Positions 8,404 to 17,650 are shown, numbered from the stretch's first letter. The stretch is DNA of 64,000 nucleotides from Pseudodesulfovibrio thermohalotolerans (GCF_021353295.2 NZ_CP120635.1:2001501-2065500), one strand, 5' to 3'. Notes: generated from the letters alone by a model not told the origin. Numbers and translations: made by a program.

Positions 8404-9623
8404 AACTGGAAATAGAAGAAAGCCACCCACTTGCCGACAGGATCAGGCCTGTCTCCATGGACGATTTCGTGGGCCAGAGCCACATCCGCAACCGGATCGA
8501 GGCCTTTGCCAAGTCCAAGCGTATGCCGAGCCTTTTGCTTTTCGGCCCTCCCGGCTGCGGCAAGTCCACCCTGGCCCTTCTTCTGGCCCAGATGACCGGG
8601 AAAAAATATTTGCGGGTCAGCGCCCCCGAGGCCGGACTGACCGCTTTGCGCAAAATGTTGCCGGGGCAGGAAGTCCTTATTCTCGATGAGCTGCATCGGT
8701 TTTCCAAGGCCCAACAGGACTTTTTCCTGCCCATCCTTGAGAGCGGCGAAATCACCCTGCTCGCCACCACCACGGAAAACCCCTCCTTCAGCGTCACCCG
8801 TCAGCTCCTCTCACGCCTTCACGTCCTGCGACTGCGTCAACTCAGCCGTGAGGAACTGATGGGCGTATCCCACCGCGGAGCCGAGGAACTCGGCGTGGAC
8901 CTTGAGGAGGAAAGCCACAAGATGCTTGCGGCGATGGCCGGTGGCGACGCCCGCACCCTTCTGAATTTACTGGAATATACCGCAGAGCTTCCCAAGGACA
9001 AACGATGCCCTGAATGTTTGCGCGATTCCTTGCCCGAGATCGTGGTCCGGGGCGATCGCGACGGCGATTCGCATTATGAATTGGTCTCGGCCATGATTAA
9101 GTCCATACGCGGTTCGGACCCGGATGCGGCACTCTATTATCTCGCCTGCCTACTGGAAAGCGGCGAAGATCCGCGTTTCGTCACCAGGAGGCTGATTATT
9201 TCCGCTTCGGAGGATGTGGGACTTGGCGACCCGTTCGCCTTGAACCAGGCCATGGCCTGCCATCAGGCCGTGGAAGCCATCGGTATGCCCGAGGGATTCA
9301 TCCCCATGGCGCAGACAGCGGTGTACCTTGCCCTCGCTCCCAAGAGCAATTCCACCTATGCCTCCTACCGGACCGCCCAAAAAGAGGTGCGCGAAAACGG
9401 ACCGCATCCGGTCCCGCTTCATCTGCGCAACGCCACCAGTTCCTTGCAGCAGGAATGGGGTTATGGGCGTGGTTATCTTTATCCTCATAATTTCCCCAAA
9501 AGTTGGGCCGATCAGGACTACCTCCCCACCGAGCTTACGGGGCGTCGGTTCTACCACCCAAAGGACCAGGGCGAAGAGCCGAGGCTCAATGCCTGGTTGC
9601 GTCAATTCAAGAAACAACGATAA
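8400..9623 (+). CDS. rarA: replication-associated recombination protein RarA (MgsA)
   Basis: A 407-residue AAA+ ATPase of the clamp-loader family that acts at stalled replication forks. Walker A is GPPGCGKST (49-57), Walker B LILDELHRF (about 95-103), sensor 1 LATTTENPSF, and the C-terminal tetramerisation region contains the family segment KSIRGSDPDAALYYLA. It overlaps rsmE by four bases (ATGA), so the two are translationally coupled. A terminator follows directly. Confidence 0.95.
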   Translation: MKLEIEESHPLADRIRPVSMDDFVGQSHIRNRIEAFAKSKRMPSLLLFGPPGCGKSTLALLLAQMTGKKYLRVSAPEAGLTALRKMLPGQEVLILDELHRFSKAQQDFFLPILESGEITLLATTTENPSFSVTRQLLSRLHVLRLRQLSREELMGVSHRGAEELGVDLEEESHKMLAAMAGGDARTLLNLLEYTAELPKDKRCPECLRDSLPEIVVRGDRDGDSHYELVSAMIKSIRGSDPDAALYYLACLLESGEDPRFVTRRLIISASEDVGLGDPFALNQAMACHQAVEAIGMPEGFIPMAQTAVYLALAPKSNSTYASYRTAQKEVRENGPHPVPLHLRNATSSLQQEWGYGRGYLYPHNFPKSWADQDYLPTELTGRRFYHPKDQGEEPRLNAWLRQFKKQR

Positions 9624-9634
9624 TTTATTCCTGT

Positions 9635-9669
9635 AAAAAAGCCTGGTTGGAATCTCAACCAGGCTTTTT
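9635..9669. terminator. bidirectional terminator between rarA and the glycosyltransferases
   Basis: GCCTGGTTG (9641-9649) pairs with CAACCAGGC (9656-9664), flanked by an A-run on the left and a T-run on the right, so it can stop transcription from both converging units. Confidence 0.85.
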
Positions 9670-9695
9670 CTTCATGAAACACTTAAAGTTTTTTT

Positions 9696-10967
9696 TCAGG
9701 ACTTTTTCTTATATAATTTGCGCCATTCATCCAGGAATAAAATGGATGTATCCAGGTCGTTCAGCTTGCCCTGCTGCTGCCTAACCGCCCAGACCAAGTC
9801 TTCAAAGGACACGTCTTCGGGCAGGCCGAGCCGGGACAACAGATCAAGGATGTTGCGCTTCAATTCGGGCGGATAGTCTACTCCGAAGATCGGAGAGGCG
9901 TCGCGCGGTTTGGGCCAGCCGGGAATCCGTTCGGCGGTGAACCGGAGCAGGGAATTCATGCGCTGCGCATAGGTATGGTCTTTGAGCACTCGGGCTCGCC
10001 CTCGGTCCGCATAAGCCTGCCGCTCCTCGGGGCGCGAGGAAAAGTATTCAATATTTTCAACGAGTTCATCCATGGACGAGAACGTCGCCAGTTCGTTTTC
10101 CGCGAAGGCCTCCGGCATGAGGGTTCGTCTGTCCACCAATTGAAACGCGCCGCAAGCGGCTAATTCGAAAGTGCGCGGATTGACGAAGTCACCGAACGTG
10201 ACCAGCTCGTCGGCCTGAATGCTTGAATGTAAGTTGAGATTGATTTTGGTCGCGTTAAAGATTTTTACGCATTCTTCCGGGGTTACGCGAGCCCCCTTGA
10301 GTTGCACGAGCGGTTCGAGGACATGGTCGCCCTCCCATTCCGTGCCCCATATCTTGAAATCGAAATTGACCAGTTCGCGGAAGGCCTTGCGTCGGTTGGG
10401 ATACCCCGCGCCCATGAACGAGACCTCGGAACCAAATTTGCGCCGTTCCACGGGCGACAGGTCCATGGGCCGATGGAAGTCCGGTTGGGCGGCCAGCGGC
10501 AGATAGAGCGCGTTCGGCTGGCCGATGGCGGCAAGGTCTTCGAAAAAGGCGCCTTTCTGTATCACGGCGAAAACGTCATACAATGGCGCGAACGCCTTCC
10601 AGTAGGTGAACAGGTTGTAATCCTCGACGAACCACATGGCCGTGGCCACTCCGTCGCGTCGAAGTCTTTTGAGGGCCTGTTGATTGAGCGGGGCCTGTGC
10701 CATGGCCAGGACCAGATCTGGCTGGAAGGTCTCCACCTTGGCCAGAATGGACTGGCTGACCACGTTCAGAAAGGAATTCTGCAAATAATCCAGGCGGTCG
10801 GTGGTCACCTTGAGGTCGCTCAGGGCGGTATATGCCGGGTAGAAGGCAGGAGCCTCGAAGACTTCGATCAGATGCCCGTCCTGCTTCAGTGCGGAAGCCG
10901 CGTACCGGCCGATGGGCAGGGAGCCGCCGTAGAGCGGCAGTATAACGAGAATACGTAGCGTTTCCAT
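9696..10967 (-). CDS. glycosyltransferase, CgeB-like family
   Basis: A 423-residue protein with a GT-B-like build: an N-terminal Rossmann half (LRILVILPLYGGSLPIGRY) and a C-terminal nucleotide-sugar half with NLHSSIQADELVTFGDFVNPRTFELAACGAF and a following EYFSSRPEERQAYADRGR helix. This is the pattern of the spore-type CgeB/DUF3880 glycosyltransferases common in Desulfovibrio. It probably adds a sugar to a surface polysaccharide or lipid; donor and acceptor are unknown. It is 4 bases downstream of a GT9 gene in the same operon. The last ~60 residues form a separate helical tail. Confidence 0.75.
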   Translation of the reverse strand: METLRILVILPLYGGSLPIGRYAASALKQDGHLIEVFEAPAFYPAYTALSDLKVTTDRLDYLQNSFLNVVSQSILAKVETFQPDLVLAMAQAPLNQQALKRLRRDGVATAMWFVEDYNLFTYWKAFAPLYDVFAVIQKGAFFEDLAAIGQPNALYLPLAAQPDFHRPMDLSPVERRKFGSEVSFMGAGYPNRRKAFRELVNFDFKIWGTEWEGDHVLEPLVQLKGARVTPEECVKIFNATKINLNLHSSIQADELVTFGDFVNPRTFELAACGAFQLVDRRTLMPEAFAENELATFSSMDELVENIEYFSSRPEERQAYADRGRARVLKDHTYAQRMNSLLRFTAERIPGWPKPRDASPIFGVDYPPELKRNILDLLSRLGLPEDVSFEDLVWAVRQQQGKLNDLDTSILFLDEWRKLYKKKS

Positions 10968-10971
10968 TAGG

Positions 10972-12222
10972 TTATCCCTGTATCCCGTAGTGCGTGTCAG
11001 CAGTCATCCAGTCCTTATCCCTGTATAATTGTTGGGCGAAAGTCTGTTCAAGTTCATCGAAGAGCGGTTCCGCGCCCGTAAGGTGGTGAAGAAGAAAGCG
11101 TCTCAACACTTCGCGCCGAGGCGCGTCCGGATCATGCCCGGCCATCGGAATGTAGGTCTGTCCCAAGGCGTCGAATTCCGATCGCAGGGTCAGGATACCG
11201 TCCGGGGAATGTCCGGGCTTTCCAGTGACCAGGAATCGCTGGAAGCCCGGATCGGCGAATCCGTTCAGGCATTTGACGTTTTCCTGGCAGGGAGCGGTCT
11301 CCAGGCACGGCAAGCACTCTGTCGAGGCCTGATAAACGATGTGGCCGAGGCCGTAGGGACCTGTCTCGAAGCACCAGGCGGAAGAAAGGAAGAATGCGGC
11401 CACCGGCGTGCCCAAATGGGCGGCGAGGTGCATGGTTCCGGTGTCCGGGGTTATCAGCAGGTCCAACCCGGCAACGGTTTCCACAAGTTGCTTCCAGTCG
11501 GTCCGGCCCGCCATATTCTCGGCGTTTCGCTGCACGGCCGCAGGCAGGTCCTTGATTACCGCCTGCCCTGCCGCCTGTTCGGTCCGGCCACCCAGGAGGA
11601 CGAGACGTTGCGCCTTGCGCGAGCCGGCCAGAGTGGCCGCAATCCGGGCCAGCAGCGGCGCGGGGAGAGACCGTCTGGTTTCGCGACCGGCCAGAACCAC
11701 GCCGATTCCGCCGCCTTTGGGCGTTGCCTCGGGATTGACCTGTCCGGGAGGGAGCATGTCCGGGCAATACGCTCCCCAGAAATCCACCAGATTGATGCCA
11801 AGCCGACGAAAACCCGACCAGCGCATGGCCATAGCGGGCCAGTGGCCGATGACTTCCTGGCCGTTGCGCCATGCATACCCTTCCACTTTTCCCGGGTCGA
11901 ACAGAGCGGCCAGCCGAAAATTCAAGCCGGAAAAGTTGAGGTTGTAGATGGCGACAAAGTCCAATTCGACGAGTTCGGCAAAGACCCGCCGATTGTTATC
12001 CAGCATTTTCAGGAATGCGTTTTCGTCAGACGTTCCGGCACGGTGGGCCATGATCGGATGAAGGATCGCATCGGGATAAATCAGCCGGGCCAGCGGGGCC
12101 AGTGAGGCGTCCAGGCAAAGATGAACCGTTGCTTCCGGCCGGGCCAGAAGCGTTTTTATCAGCCGTTTGGTCTGGACGAGGTCTCCGAACCGGGCGAGTT
12201 GTATGACGAGGTAATTCTTCAT
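10972..12222 (-). CDS. glycosyltransferase family 9 (heptosyltransferase-like)
   Basis: A 416-residue protein starting MKNYLVIQLARFGDLVQTKRL, the GT9 start, with the donor-binding segment LLITPDTGTMHLAAHLGTPVAAFF near residues 255-278. GT9 enzymes transfer ADP-heptose to the LPS inner core. The first gene of a two-gene operon with the CgeB-like gene, it reads divergently from the precorrin-2 dehydrogenase gene. After the GT9 core there are about 110 residues with several cysteines (CLPCLETAPC) that match the C-rich patch seen in some GT9 proteins. The exact acceptor is unknown. Confidence 0.85.
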   Translation of the reverse strand: MKNYLVIQLARFGDLVQTKRLIKTLLARPEATVHLCLDASLAPLARLIYPDAILHPIMAHRAGTSDENAFLKMLDNNRRVFAELVELDFVAIYNLNFSGLNFRLAALFDPGKVEGYAWRNGQEVIGHWPAMAMRWSGFRRLGINLVDFWGAYCPDMLPPGQVNPEATPKGGGIGVVLAGRETRRSLPAPLLARIAATLAGSRKAQRLVLLGGRTEQAAGQAVIKDLPAAVQRNAENMAGRTDWKQLVETVAGLDLLITPDTGTMHLAAHLGTPVAAFFLSSAWCFETGPYGLGHIVYQASTECLPCLETAPCQENVKCLNGFADPGFQRFLVTGKPGHSPDGILTLRSEFDALGQTYIPMAGHDPDAPRREVLRRFLLHHLTGAEPLFDELEQTFAQQLYRDKDWMTADTHYGIQG

Positions 12223-12243
12223 GTTGAGTTCGCGTGTGTCAAA

Positions 12244-12273
12244 ATCCTAGCGTAATTTCAATGATTCTTGCAA
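12244..12273 (-). promoter_or_regulatory. candidate promoter of the glycosyltransferase operon
   Basis: On the minus strand TTGCAA (12268-12273), 18 bases, then TAGGAT (12244-12249), 21 bases before the start codon. TTGCAA is its own reverse complement and could also serve as a -35 element for the divergent gene, whose -10 element is unclear. Confidence 0.35.
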
Positions 12274-12326
12274 GAACCGGGCAATTTCCCATTTTACATG
12301 TTCCCGTGCATTGGTTATCAAGAGCC

Positions 12327-13004
12327 ATGCGATATTACCCCATCTTCGTGAACCTGGAAAACAAGGGATGCCTGGTCGTGGGCGCGGGCGAAGTCGGCAA
12401 GCGCAAAATCCAGTCCCTGGTCGACTCCGGGGCAGGCAGCGTGACCATCATCGACACCCGCGGCGCAGACCCGGAAATGACGCCTATTCTGGCCCTGCCC
12501 AACGTCGACTTCCATTGCCGCGAGTTTGTCGATGACGATCTGGACGGCAAATTCCTGGTCATCGCCTGCACCTCCTCCGAAGAGGTCAACTGGCGCATCA
12601 GCAATCTATGCCGTGATCGGGGCATTCTTTGCAATATCGTGGATCAGCCCGAAAAATGCAGTTTCATCGTGCCTGCCACGGTCAAGCGCGGCGATTTGAC
12701 CGTGGCCATCTCCACGGCGGGCCGCAGCCCTGCCATGGCCAAGCGCATTCGCAAGGAACTGCAGGAAAATTTCGGCGACGAGTATGCCAATTTGCTGACC
12801 GCCATGGGGCGCATCAGACCCCTCATGCTCGGTTTGGGATTGACCACGGCGGACAACACGGCGGTCTTTCGGTCCCTGGTGAACTCAGCTCTGCTCGACG
12901 CCATGAAGAACCGCGATCTTGACGCGGCCGCGCAAATTCTTAAAGAATCTTTACCCGACCCGCTGCACGACAACATCCCGGAGTTGCTTGATGGGCTTGT
13001 TTGA
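12327..13004 (+). CDS. precorrin-2 dehydrogenase / sirohydrochlorin ferrochelatase (CysG N-domain type)
   Basis: A 225-residue protein with the Rossmann segment CLVVGAGEVGKRK (about 15-27), CSFIVPATVKRGDLTVAISTAGRSPAMAKRIR and the Met8p/CysG fold. It oxidises precorrin-2 to sirohydrochlorin with NAD and may insert iron to make siroheme. Siroheme is needed for sulfite reductase and, in sulfate reducers, is also the precursor for the alternative heme pathway; hemA lies two genes on. ATG 12327 gives the family start MRYYPIFVNL; the open frame reaches back to 12234 but that part has no family character. It overlaps the next gene by 14 bases. Confidence 0.93.
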   Translation: MRYYPIFVNLENKGCLVVGAGEVGKRKIQSLVDSGAGSVTIIDTRGADPEMTPILALPNVDFHCREFVDDDLDGKFLVIACTSSEEVNWRISNLCRDRGILCNIVDQPEKCSFIVPATVKRGDLTVAISTAGRSPAMAKRIRKELQENFGDEYANLLTAMGRIRPLMLGLGLTTADNTAVFRSLVNSALLDAMKNRDLDAAAQILKESLPDPLHDNIPELLDGLV

Positions 13005-13803
13005 TTCGCTCCATATCGTGATTATTGCGCTCTACGCGCTCGGCACAGTGCTTTTCCTGACATCCGTGTTCACGGAAAACGACCGGCTCAAGCGCATCGC
13101 CATTTGGCTCGCCGTTCTCGGTTTCTCCTTCAATACCGTGGACCTGGCCCTCACCCTGAGCCGTGATCCCTCCGCACTGAGCGGGGGCACTTTCTATTTC
13201 AACATCATTGGCTGGTGCGCTCTGGCCCTGTATTTCTTTTTGTGGTGGAGGTTGCGTCTTGAATACCTCGCCATCACCGCCCTGCCCTTCGCTCTGCTGC
13301 TGTTCGTCGCGTCCCTGGCTCTGGGCGGCATCAAGGTGGTCATGCCTCCGCATTTGACCGCCCTTTTCTTTGGTCTGCACATCGGCGCGTTGGTCCTGAC
13401 CCTGGGGGCTCTCATCATGGCCTTCGGCGCGGGAGCCGCCTTCATCTATTACAATCGCAAGCTCAAAACCAAGGAGGGGCTGGCGCGCATGGGGCAGAAC
13501 ATTCCGTCCCTCGACAAGTTCGATACCGTCAACCGCTGGGCCGTGCTGATAGGCTTCCCGCTTTACACCTTGGGACTTTTCTCCACGTTCTTCTGGTACC
13601 TGATCGCGCCGTTCAAGCCGTTCGCGTGGGACATCATGAAGATCGGCTCGCTGGCTGTCTGGTTCCTCTACGCCTTCCTTTTCCATCAACGGCTGGTGCT
13701 TGACTGGCGCGGACGCAAACCCGCCATCCTGGCAATCTGGGTCTTTGCCGGAATGTGCATTTCCCTCATTCATCACACCATCACCTTCAGGGCCGTGCCA
13801 TGA
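12991..13803 (+). CDS. HemX/CcsA-like cytochrome c assembly family membrane protein
   Basis: A 270-residue integral membrane protein with about eight hydrophobic segments. It belongs by pattern to the CcsA/CcmC/HemX family of heme-handling membrane proteins. Placed between siroheme synthesis and hemA, it parallels hemX-hemA clusters where HemX affects glutamyl-tRNA reductase level. ATG 12991 overlaps the previous gene by 14 bases, and its stop overlaps the hemA start (ATGA), so all three are probably translationally coupled. A role in heme export or in HemA control is inference. Confidence 0.8.
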   Translation: MGLFDSLHIVIIALYALGTVLFLTSVFTENDRLKRIAIWLAVLGFSFNTVDLALTLSRDPSALSGGTFYFNIIGWCALALYFFLWWRLRLEYLAITALPFALLLFVASLALGGIKVVMPPHLTALFFGLHIGALVLTLGALIMAFGAGAAFIYYNRKLKTKEGLARMGQNIPSLDKFDTVNRWAVLIGFPLYTLGLFSTFFWYLIAPFKPFAWDIMKIGSLAVWFLYAFLFHQRLVLDWRGRKPAILAIWVFAGMCISLIHHTITFRAVP

Positions 13804-15170
13804 ACAAGCAGATAATTCTCATTGGCCTCAATCACCGTACCGCGGGCGTGGAAGTGCGCGAAAAATTCGCCCTGACCGACGTGGACAACTTCGAACAGGG
13901 CCTTATGGCCAACTGTCCCGTGCAGGAGTGTCTCGCGCTCTCCACCTGCAACCGCGTGGAAATCGTGGCGGTGGTCAAAAACGTCCCGTCGGATCAGGCC
14001 ATGAATGCCGTGATCCAGTATTGGGCCACGGCGTGCAACGGCTCCCCTGAACTCCTGATTGAAGATATTTATCAGTATTCGGATTTGGACGCGGTAAAGC
14101 ACATTTTCTCAGTGGCCTCCTCGCTCGACTCCATGGTCATGGGAGAGCCTCAGATTCTTGGACAGCTCAAAGACGCCTACCGATCCGCCGTGGAAAAGGG
14201 AACAGCCAAAACCATCATCAACCGGCTGCTGCACAAGTCCTTCTCCGTGGCCAAACGCATCCGCACCGAGACAGCCATCGCCTCCAGCGCGGTTTCCATC
14301 AGCTATGCTGCCGTTGAACTGGCACGTAAGATATTCGGCGATCTCAGGCCCACCAAGGCCATGCTCGTGGGCGCGGGCGAAATGGCCGAACTTGCCGCCA
14401 TGCACCTTCTCAGGAACGGTGTTCAGGACATCATTATCGCCAACCGCACCCTTTCGCGAGCCAGGGAGCTTGCGGACAGCCTGGGCGGGGAACCCATCCA
14501 GATCGAAAACATGCCTGACCGGCTGCATGAGGTGGACATCGTCATATCCTCCACCGGGTCTCCGGTGTCAGTGATCCGGGCCAGGGACGTCAAGGCAGTG
14601 TTGCGCAAGCGTAAAAACAAGCCGATGTTCTTCATCGATATCGCAGTGCCCCGCGACATCGACCCGGACGTCAATACTTTGGACAACGTCTATCTTTACG
14701 ATATCGACGATCTCACCGAGGTGGTCGACGAGAACATGGCTCATCGCCAGGAAGAGGCCACCAAGGCTCGCGCTGTTGTGGACCTTGAAACAGTAACATT
14801 CGGCAAGTGGCTCAACTCGTTGAATATCCAACCCACCATCGTGGACTTGGTGGGCAAGGCCGAAGATGTGGCTATGCGGGAATTGCACAAAACCATGAAA
14901 AAGATTGGTCCGGTGGACGAAAGGACCCGAAACTCTCTGGAGCGGCTTGTTTTGTCCATCGCCCACAAGTCCCTGCACGAGCCCATCTGTTTTCTCAAGC
15001 GGCGCACCCAGGAAGAGGGATCGGCCGACCGATTCATCGATCTGGCCCGACGTATGTTCAATCTGGACGACGAGACCGTGCCGCCTGACGCACATTTGGA
15101 CCGCAAGGCGGCGACTTGTTCGCCCGAAGAGATCGAAAAGTACGTTGAAGTGTCGAAAAAGGAACAATAA
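13800..15170 (+). CDS. hemA: glutamyl-tRNA reductase
   Basis: A 456-residue enzyme reducing glutamyl-tRNA(Glu) to glutamate-1-semialdehyde, the first committed step of tetrapyrrole synthesis. NHRTAGVEVREK (11-22), the nucleophile Cys50 in LSTCNRVE, MGEPQILGQLKDAY and the NADPH fold with LVGAGEMAELAAMHL are present. The start overlaps the stop of the upstream gene, and the stop TAA overlaps the next ATG by one base. Length is normal. The tail after the dimerisation helix (from about 430) is specific to this lineage. Confidence 0.97.
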   Translation: MNKQIILIGLNHRTAGVEVREKFALTDVDNFEQGLMANCPVQECLALSTCNRVEIVAVVKNVPSDQAMNAVIQYWATACNGSPELLIEDIYQYSDLDAVKHIFSVASSLDSMVMGEPQILGQLKDAYRSAVEKGTAKTIINRLLHKSFSVAKRIRTETAIASSAVSISYAAVELARKIFGDLRPTKAMLVGAGEMAELAAMHLLRNGVQDIIIANRTLSRARELADSLGGEPIQIENMPDRLHEVDIVISSTGSPVSVIRARDVKAVLRKRKNKPMFFIDIAVPRDIDPDVNTLDNVYLYDIDDLTEVVDENMAHRQEEATKARAVVDLETVTFGKWLNSLNIQPTIVDLVGKAEDVAMRELHKTMKKIGPVDERTRNSLERLVLSIAHKSLHEPICFLKRRTQEEGSADRFIDLARRMFNLDDETVPPDAHLDRKAATCSPEEIEKYVEVSKKEQ

Positions 15171-15517
15171 TGCGCACATATCTCATAGACGATCTGACGG
15201 ACAAGGACTACCAAACCGTGCTCAAAGCCTTTGACGACCTTGGTTTGCGCGGGTCTTTGGAGGGCATCTATTATCTTCCTCTGCCCGAAGATCTCCTTCA
15301 GGGCGAGCAAAAGGCCCACCTCGGCGATTGCGGCCCCTTCTTCATGGCCCTGGAGGGTGTCGAGTCCCCGGATCAGAACAGCCTGCGCCTTGAATTGCTC
15401 GTCCGCGCCCGCAACAAGATTCGTTGTTCCTGCGTGTCCTACGCCACCACAGCCCAGCGTGAGCATATGATCGAATACCTCGACCAGTTCGTCGAGGAGC
15501 TGGAAGTCTCTGTCTAG
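15170..15517 (+). CDS. conserved hypothetical protein between hemA and tilS
   Basis: A 115-residue acidic protein (MRTYLIDDLTDKDY...) with no membrane segment or cofactor motif. The C-terminal half carries a CSC pair (about residues 86-88). It begins on the last base of the hemA stop and ends one base before tilS, so it is surely translated as part of this operon. I do not recognise a family beyond an impression that it is conserved at this place in Desulfovibrio; that is recollection, not shown here. Confidence 0.75.
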   Translation: MRTYLIDDLTDKDYQTVLKAFDDLGLRGSLEGIYYLPLPEDLLQGEQKAHLGDCGPFFMALEGVESPDQNSLRLELLVRARNKIRCSCVSYATTAQREHMIEYLDQFVEELEVSV

Positions 15518-15518
15518 C

Positions 15519-16529
15519 ATGACCAGTACGCCTGCCGATATCCCCTCGTCCCTGCAGGACCTTTTGCCCAAGTGGGCGCATTTCTGTCTCTATGTGGGGC
15601 GGTTTGTCGAAGAGGAACTTGGGGTCGATCTTGAGGGGCGCCGTGTTCTGGTCGGTTTTTCCGGCGGGGTGGATTCCACTGCCCTGCTCATGGTCCTGCA
15701 TTATCTTTCCAAGCGGGCGAATTTTACCGTGGGCGCGGTGCATCTCGATCACTGCCTTCGTCCAGAGTCTGCGGACGACGCTGACTTCGCCCGCTCCCTG
15801 TGCGAAACACTCGGCATCGAATGCGTCGTCGAATCGCGCGAAGTGGCCCGGATGGCCGAAACTCGCGGCATCGGATGTGAAGAGGCGGGACGCGAAGCGC
15901 GCTATCGCCTTTACGCCGACCTTCTCCGGTCCGGCGACTACGATTACGTGGCCTTGGGCCATCAGTTGGACGATTTGAGCGAAGACGTGCTTATGCGTCT
16001 GATTCGAGGCACAGGCTGGCCCGGGCTGTCCGGTATGACCGGGTATGATCCGAAACGCGCCTTAATTCGCCCCTTGCTGCTCATCCCCAAATCCACGCTT
16101 GCGGCCTTCGTTACCCAATTGGGCATCCGATGGCGCGAAGACCATTCCAACACCGATTCGTCCATGACCCGTAATCGGGTGCGCAACGAGATTCTTCCGC
16201 TCATCGAACGGGAAAATCCCAACTTTTGGCAATCCGTGGCCCGGTTGTGGCGAATTGGCCGGGTTGAGCAGGATTTCTGGTCCAACCTTGAAAACGAGGC
16301 TTGTGAAATCCTGGATAATGCCCGTCTTGAAGGCTTGCACAAAGCCCAACGGCTTCACCTGTACAAAGCGTGCCTGGACCGTCTCGGCTCGGGGCAGGCT
16401 TTAGCGGATACGTTGTTCAAGCTTGACGAGGCGTGGCAGGAACATCGGAATAATGCCGTCTTTCAATTCCCTGGCGACAAGACTGCGACCGTAACCGTTT
16501 CAGGTGTGGTTTTCACCACCAAGGATTGA
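15519..16529 (+). CDS. tilS: tRNA(Ile)-lysidine synthetase
   Basis: A 336-residue PP-loop ATPase with SGGVDS at 48-53, HLDHCLRPESADDA and ALGHQLDDLSEDVLMRLIRGTGWPGLSGM. It converts C34 of the AUA-reading tRNA(Ile) to lysidine. Only the N-terminal catalytic domain plus a short helical part is present; the large C-terminal domain of E. coli TilS is missing, as in many bacteria with the short form. ATG 15519 follows the previous stop by one base. Confidence 0.94.
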   Translation: MTSTPADIPSSLQDLLPKWAHFCLYVGRFVEEELGVDLEGRRVLVGFSGGVDSTALLMVLHYLSKRANFTVGAVHLDHCLRPESADDADFARSLCETLGIECVVESREVARMAETRGIGCEEAGREARYRLYADLLRSGDYDYVALGHQLDDLSEDVLMRLIRGTGWPGLSGMTGYDPKRALIRPLLLIPKSTLAAFVTQLGIRWREDHSNTDSSMTRNRVRNEILPLIERENPNFWQSVARLWRIGRVEQDFWSNLENEACEILDNARLEGLHKAQRLHLYKACLDRLGSGQALADTLFKLDEAWQEHRNNAVFQFPGDKTATVTVSGVVFTTKD

Positions 16530-16552
16530 CTTCCAGGCGGTCGCGGTATAAG
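16526..16552 (+). promoter_or_regulatory. weak candidate promoter for adk
   Basis: TTGACT (16526-16531) overlaps the tilS stop and TATAAG (16547-16552) follows after 15 bases, shorter than ideal. A 71-base leader with a good AGGAGGA ribosome site (16614-16620) then leads to adk. Confidence 0.3.
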
Positions 16553-16623
16553 AGCATGTGATCTTTTGCACAATGTGTCGAGATGACCAATAGGCATTTC
16601 GTTTTTCATCATCAGGAGGAATT

Positions 16624-17289
16624 ATGAACATTCTGATTTTCGGTCCCAATGGCTCCGGTAAAGGCACCCAGGGCGACATCGCCAAGGAAAAGTACAACCT
16701 GGACCACATCGAGTCCGGCGCCATCTTCCGCAAGCACATCGGCGGCGGCACCGAACTCGGTCTGAAGGCCAAGGAGTACATCAACAAGGGCGAATTGGTT
16801 CCTGATGATATCACCATTCCCATGGTTCTGGATGTGCTGTCCCACTCCAAGAGCGGTTGGCTTCTGGATGGTTTCCCCCGCTCTCTGGTGCAGGGTGAGA
16901 AGCTTTGGGAAGCCTTGCAGAAGGACGGCGTGAAGCTCGACTACGTTATCGAGATCAAGCTGCCCCGCGATATCGCCAAGGCCCGTATCATGGGTCGTCG
17001 TCTTTGCGCCAACAACCCGAACCATCCCAACAACGTCGGCATCCCGGTCATCGCCCCCGACGGCGACAAGTGCCGTGTCTGCGGCGGCGCGTTGACCGCC
17101 CGCGAAGACGACCAGGATGAGGATGCCATCAACAAGCGTCATGACATCTACTACGATGACAAGACCGGCACCATGGCCGCCTGCAACTACTTCAAGGACT
17201 TGAAGGATGGCGGTTTCAAGTACATTCAGCTCGATGGCGAAAAGTCCATCAACGAGATCAAGGAATACCTGGTCAGCCAGCTCGACTAA
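16624..17289 (+). CDS. adk: adenylate kinase with metal-binding LID
   Basis: A 221-residue kinase (ATP + AMP = 2 ADP) with P-loop GPNGSGKGT (7-15) and LDGFPRS (81-87). The LID domain has Cys128, His134, Cys150 and Cys153, an exact C-X5-H-X15-C-X2-C pattern as described for the zinc/cobalt/iron-binding adenylate kinase of Desulfovibrio gigas. This is one of the better taxonomic clues in the window. A strong ribosome site and its own terminator suggest it is expressed as a single gene. Confidence 0.96.
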   Translation: MNILIFGPNGSGKGTQGDIAKEKYNLDHIESGAIFRKHIGGGTELGLKAKEYINKGELVPDDITIPMVLDVLSHSKSGWLLDGFPRSLVQGEKLWEALQKDGVKLDYVIEIKLPRDIAKARIMGRRLCANNPNHPNNVGIPVIAPDGDKCRVCGGALTAREDDQDEDAINKRHDIYYDDKTGTMAACNYFKDLKDGGFKYIQLDGEKSINEIKEYLVSQLD

Positions 17290-17315
17290 GCTCGTTCGAT
17301 TGACAACAATAAAAA

Positions 17316-17346
17316 GCCCCTCCGGTACTGCCGGAGGGGCTTTTTT
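17316..17346 (+). terminator. rho-independent terminator of adk
   Basis: A 10-bp perfect GC-rich stem GCCCCTCCGG/CCGGAGGGGC with a 5-base loop is followed by six T. Confidence 0.92.
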
Positions 17347-17650
17347 GATAATGTGCGCCCCCCCTACCGAATTCGTCCCGCTCTCCCCTTCATAGGGGTG
17401 ATCTGTTACGCCATCCGTGAAGACATTTGAAGAATAGTCATACGAGAAACAGTGCGTTGATTCGGCTGTTGCCGCGTGAATCCATCGTTTTATGGCGGGT
17501 CGTTGATGCTCACGCCCTTTCGCTTTGTCGGGAGCAGGGATGCTGCGTACGTCTCGTCGCCGGAAATGACTCTCCTTTCAAAGGGGGTTGTCGTCTCCGG
17601 TTATTGAATCGCGAAATTCTCTGCCAAACAGGACACCTTGTCGACGCAAT
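17347..17650. other. gene-free stretch between adk and secF terminators
   Basis: About 300 bases with no convincing gene on either strand. An 81-codon open frame on the plus strand (17427-17672) has no ribosome site, an odd composition and runs into the secF terminator. I see no RNA gene, repeat or clear promoter. Confidence 0.5.
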
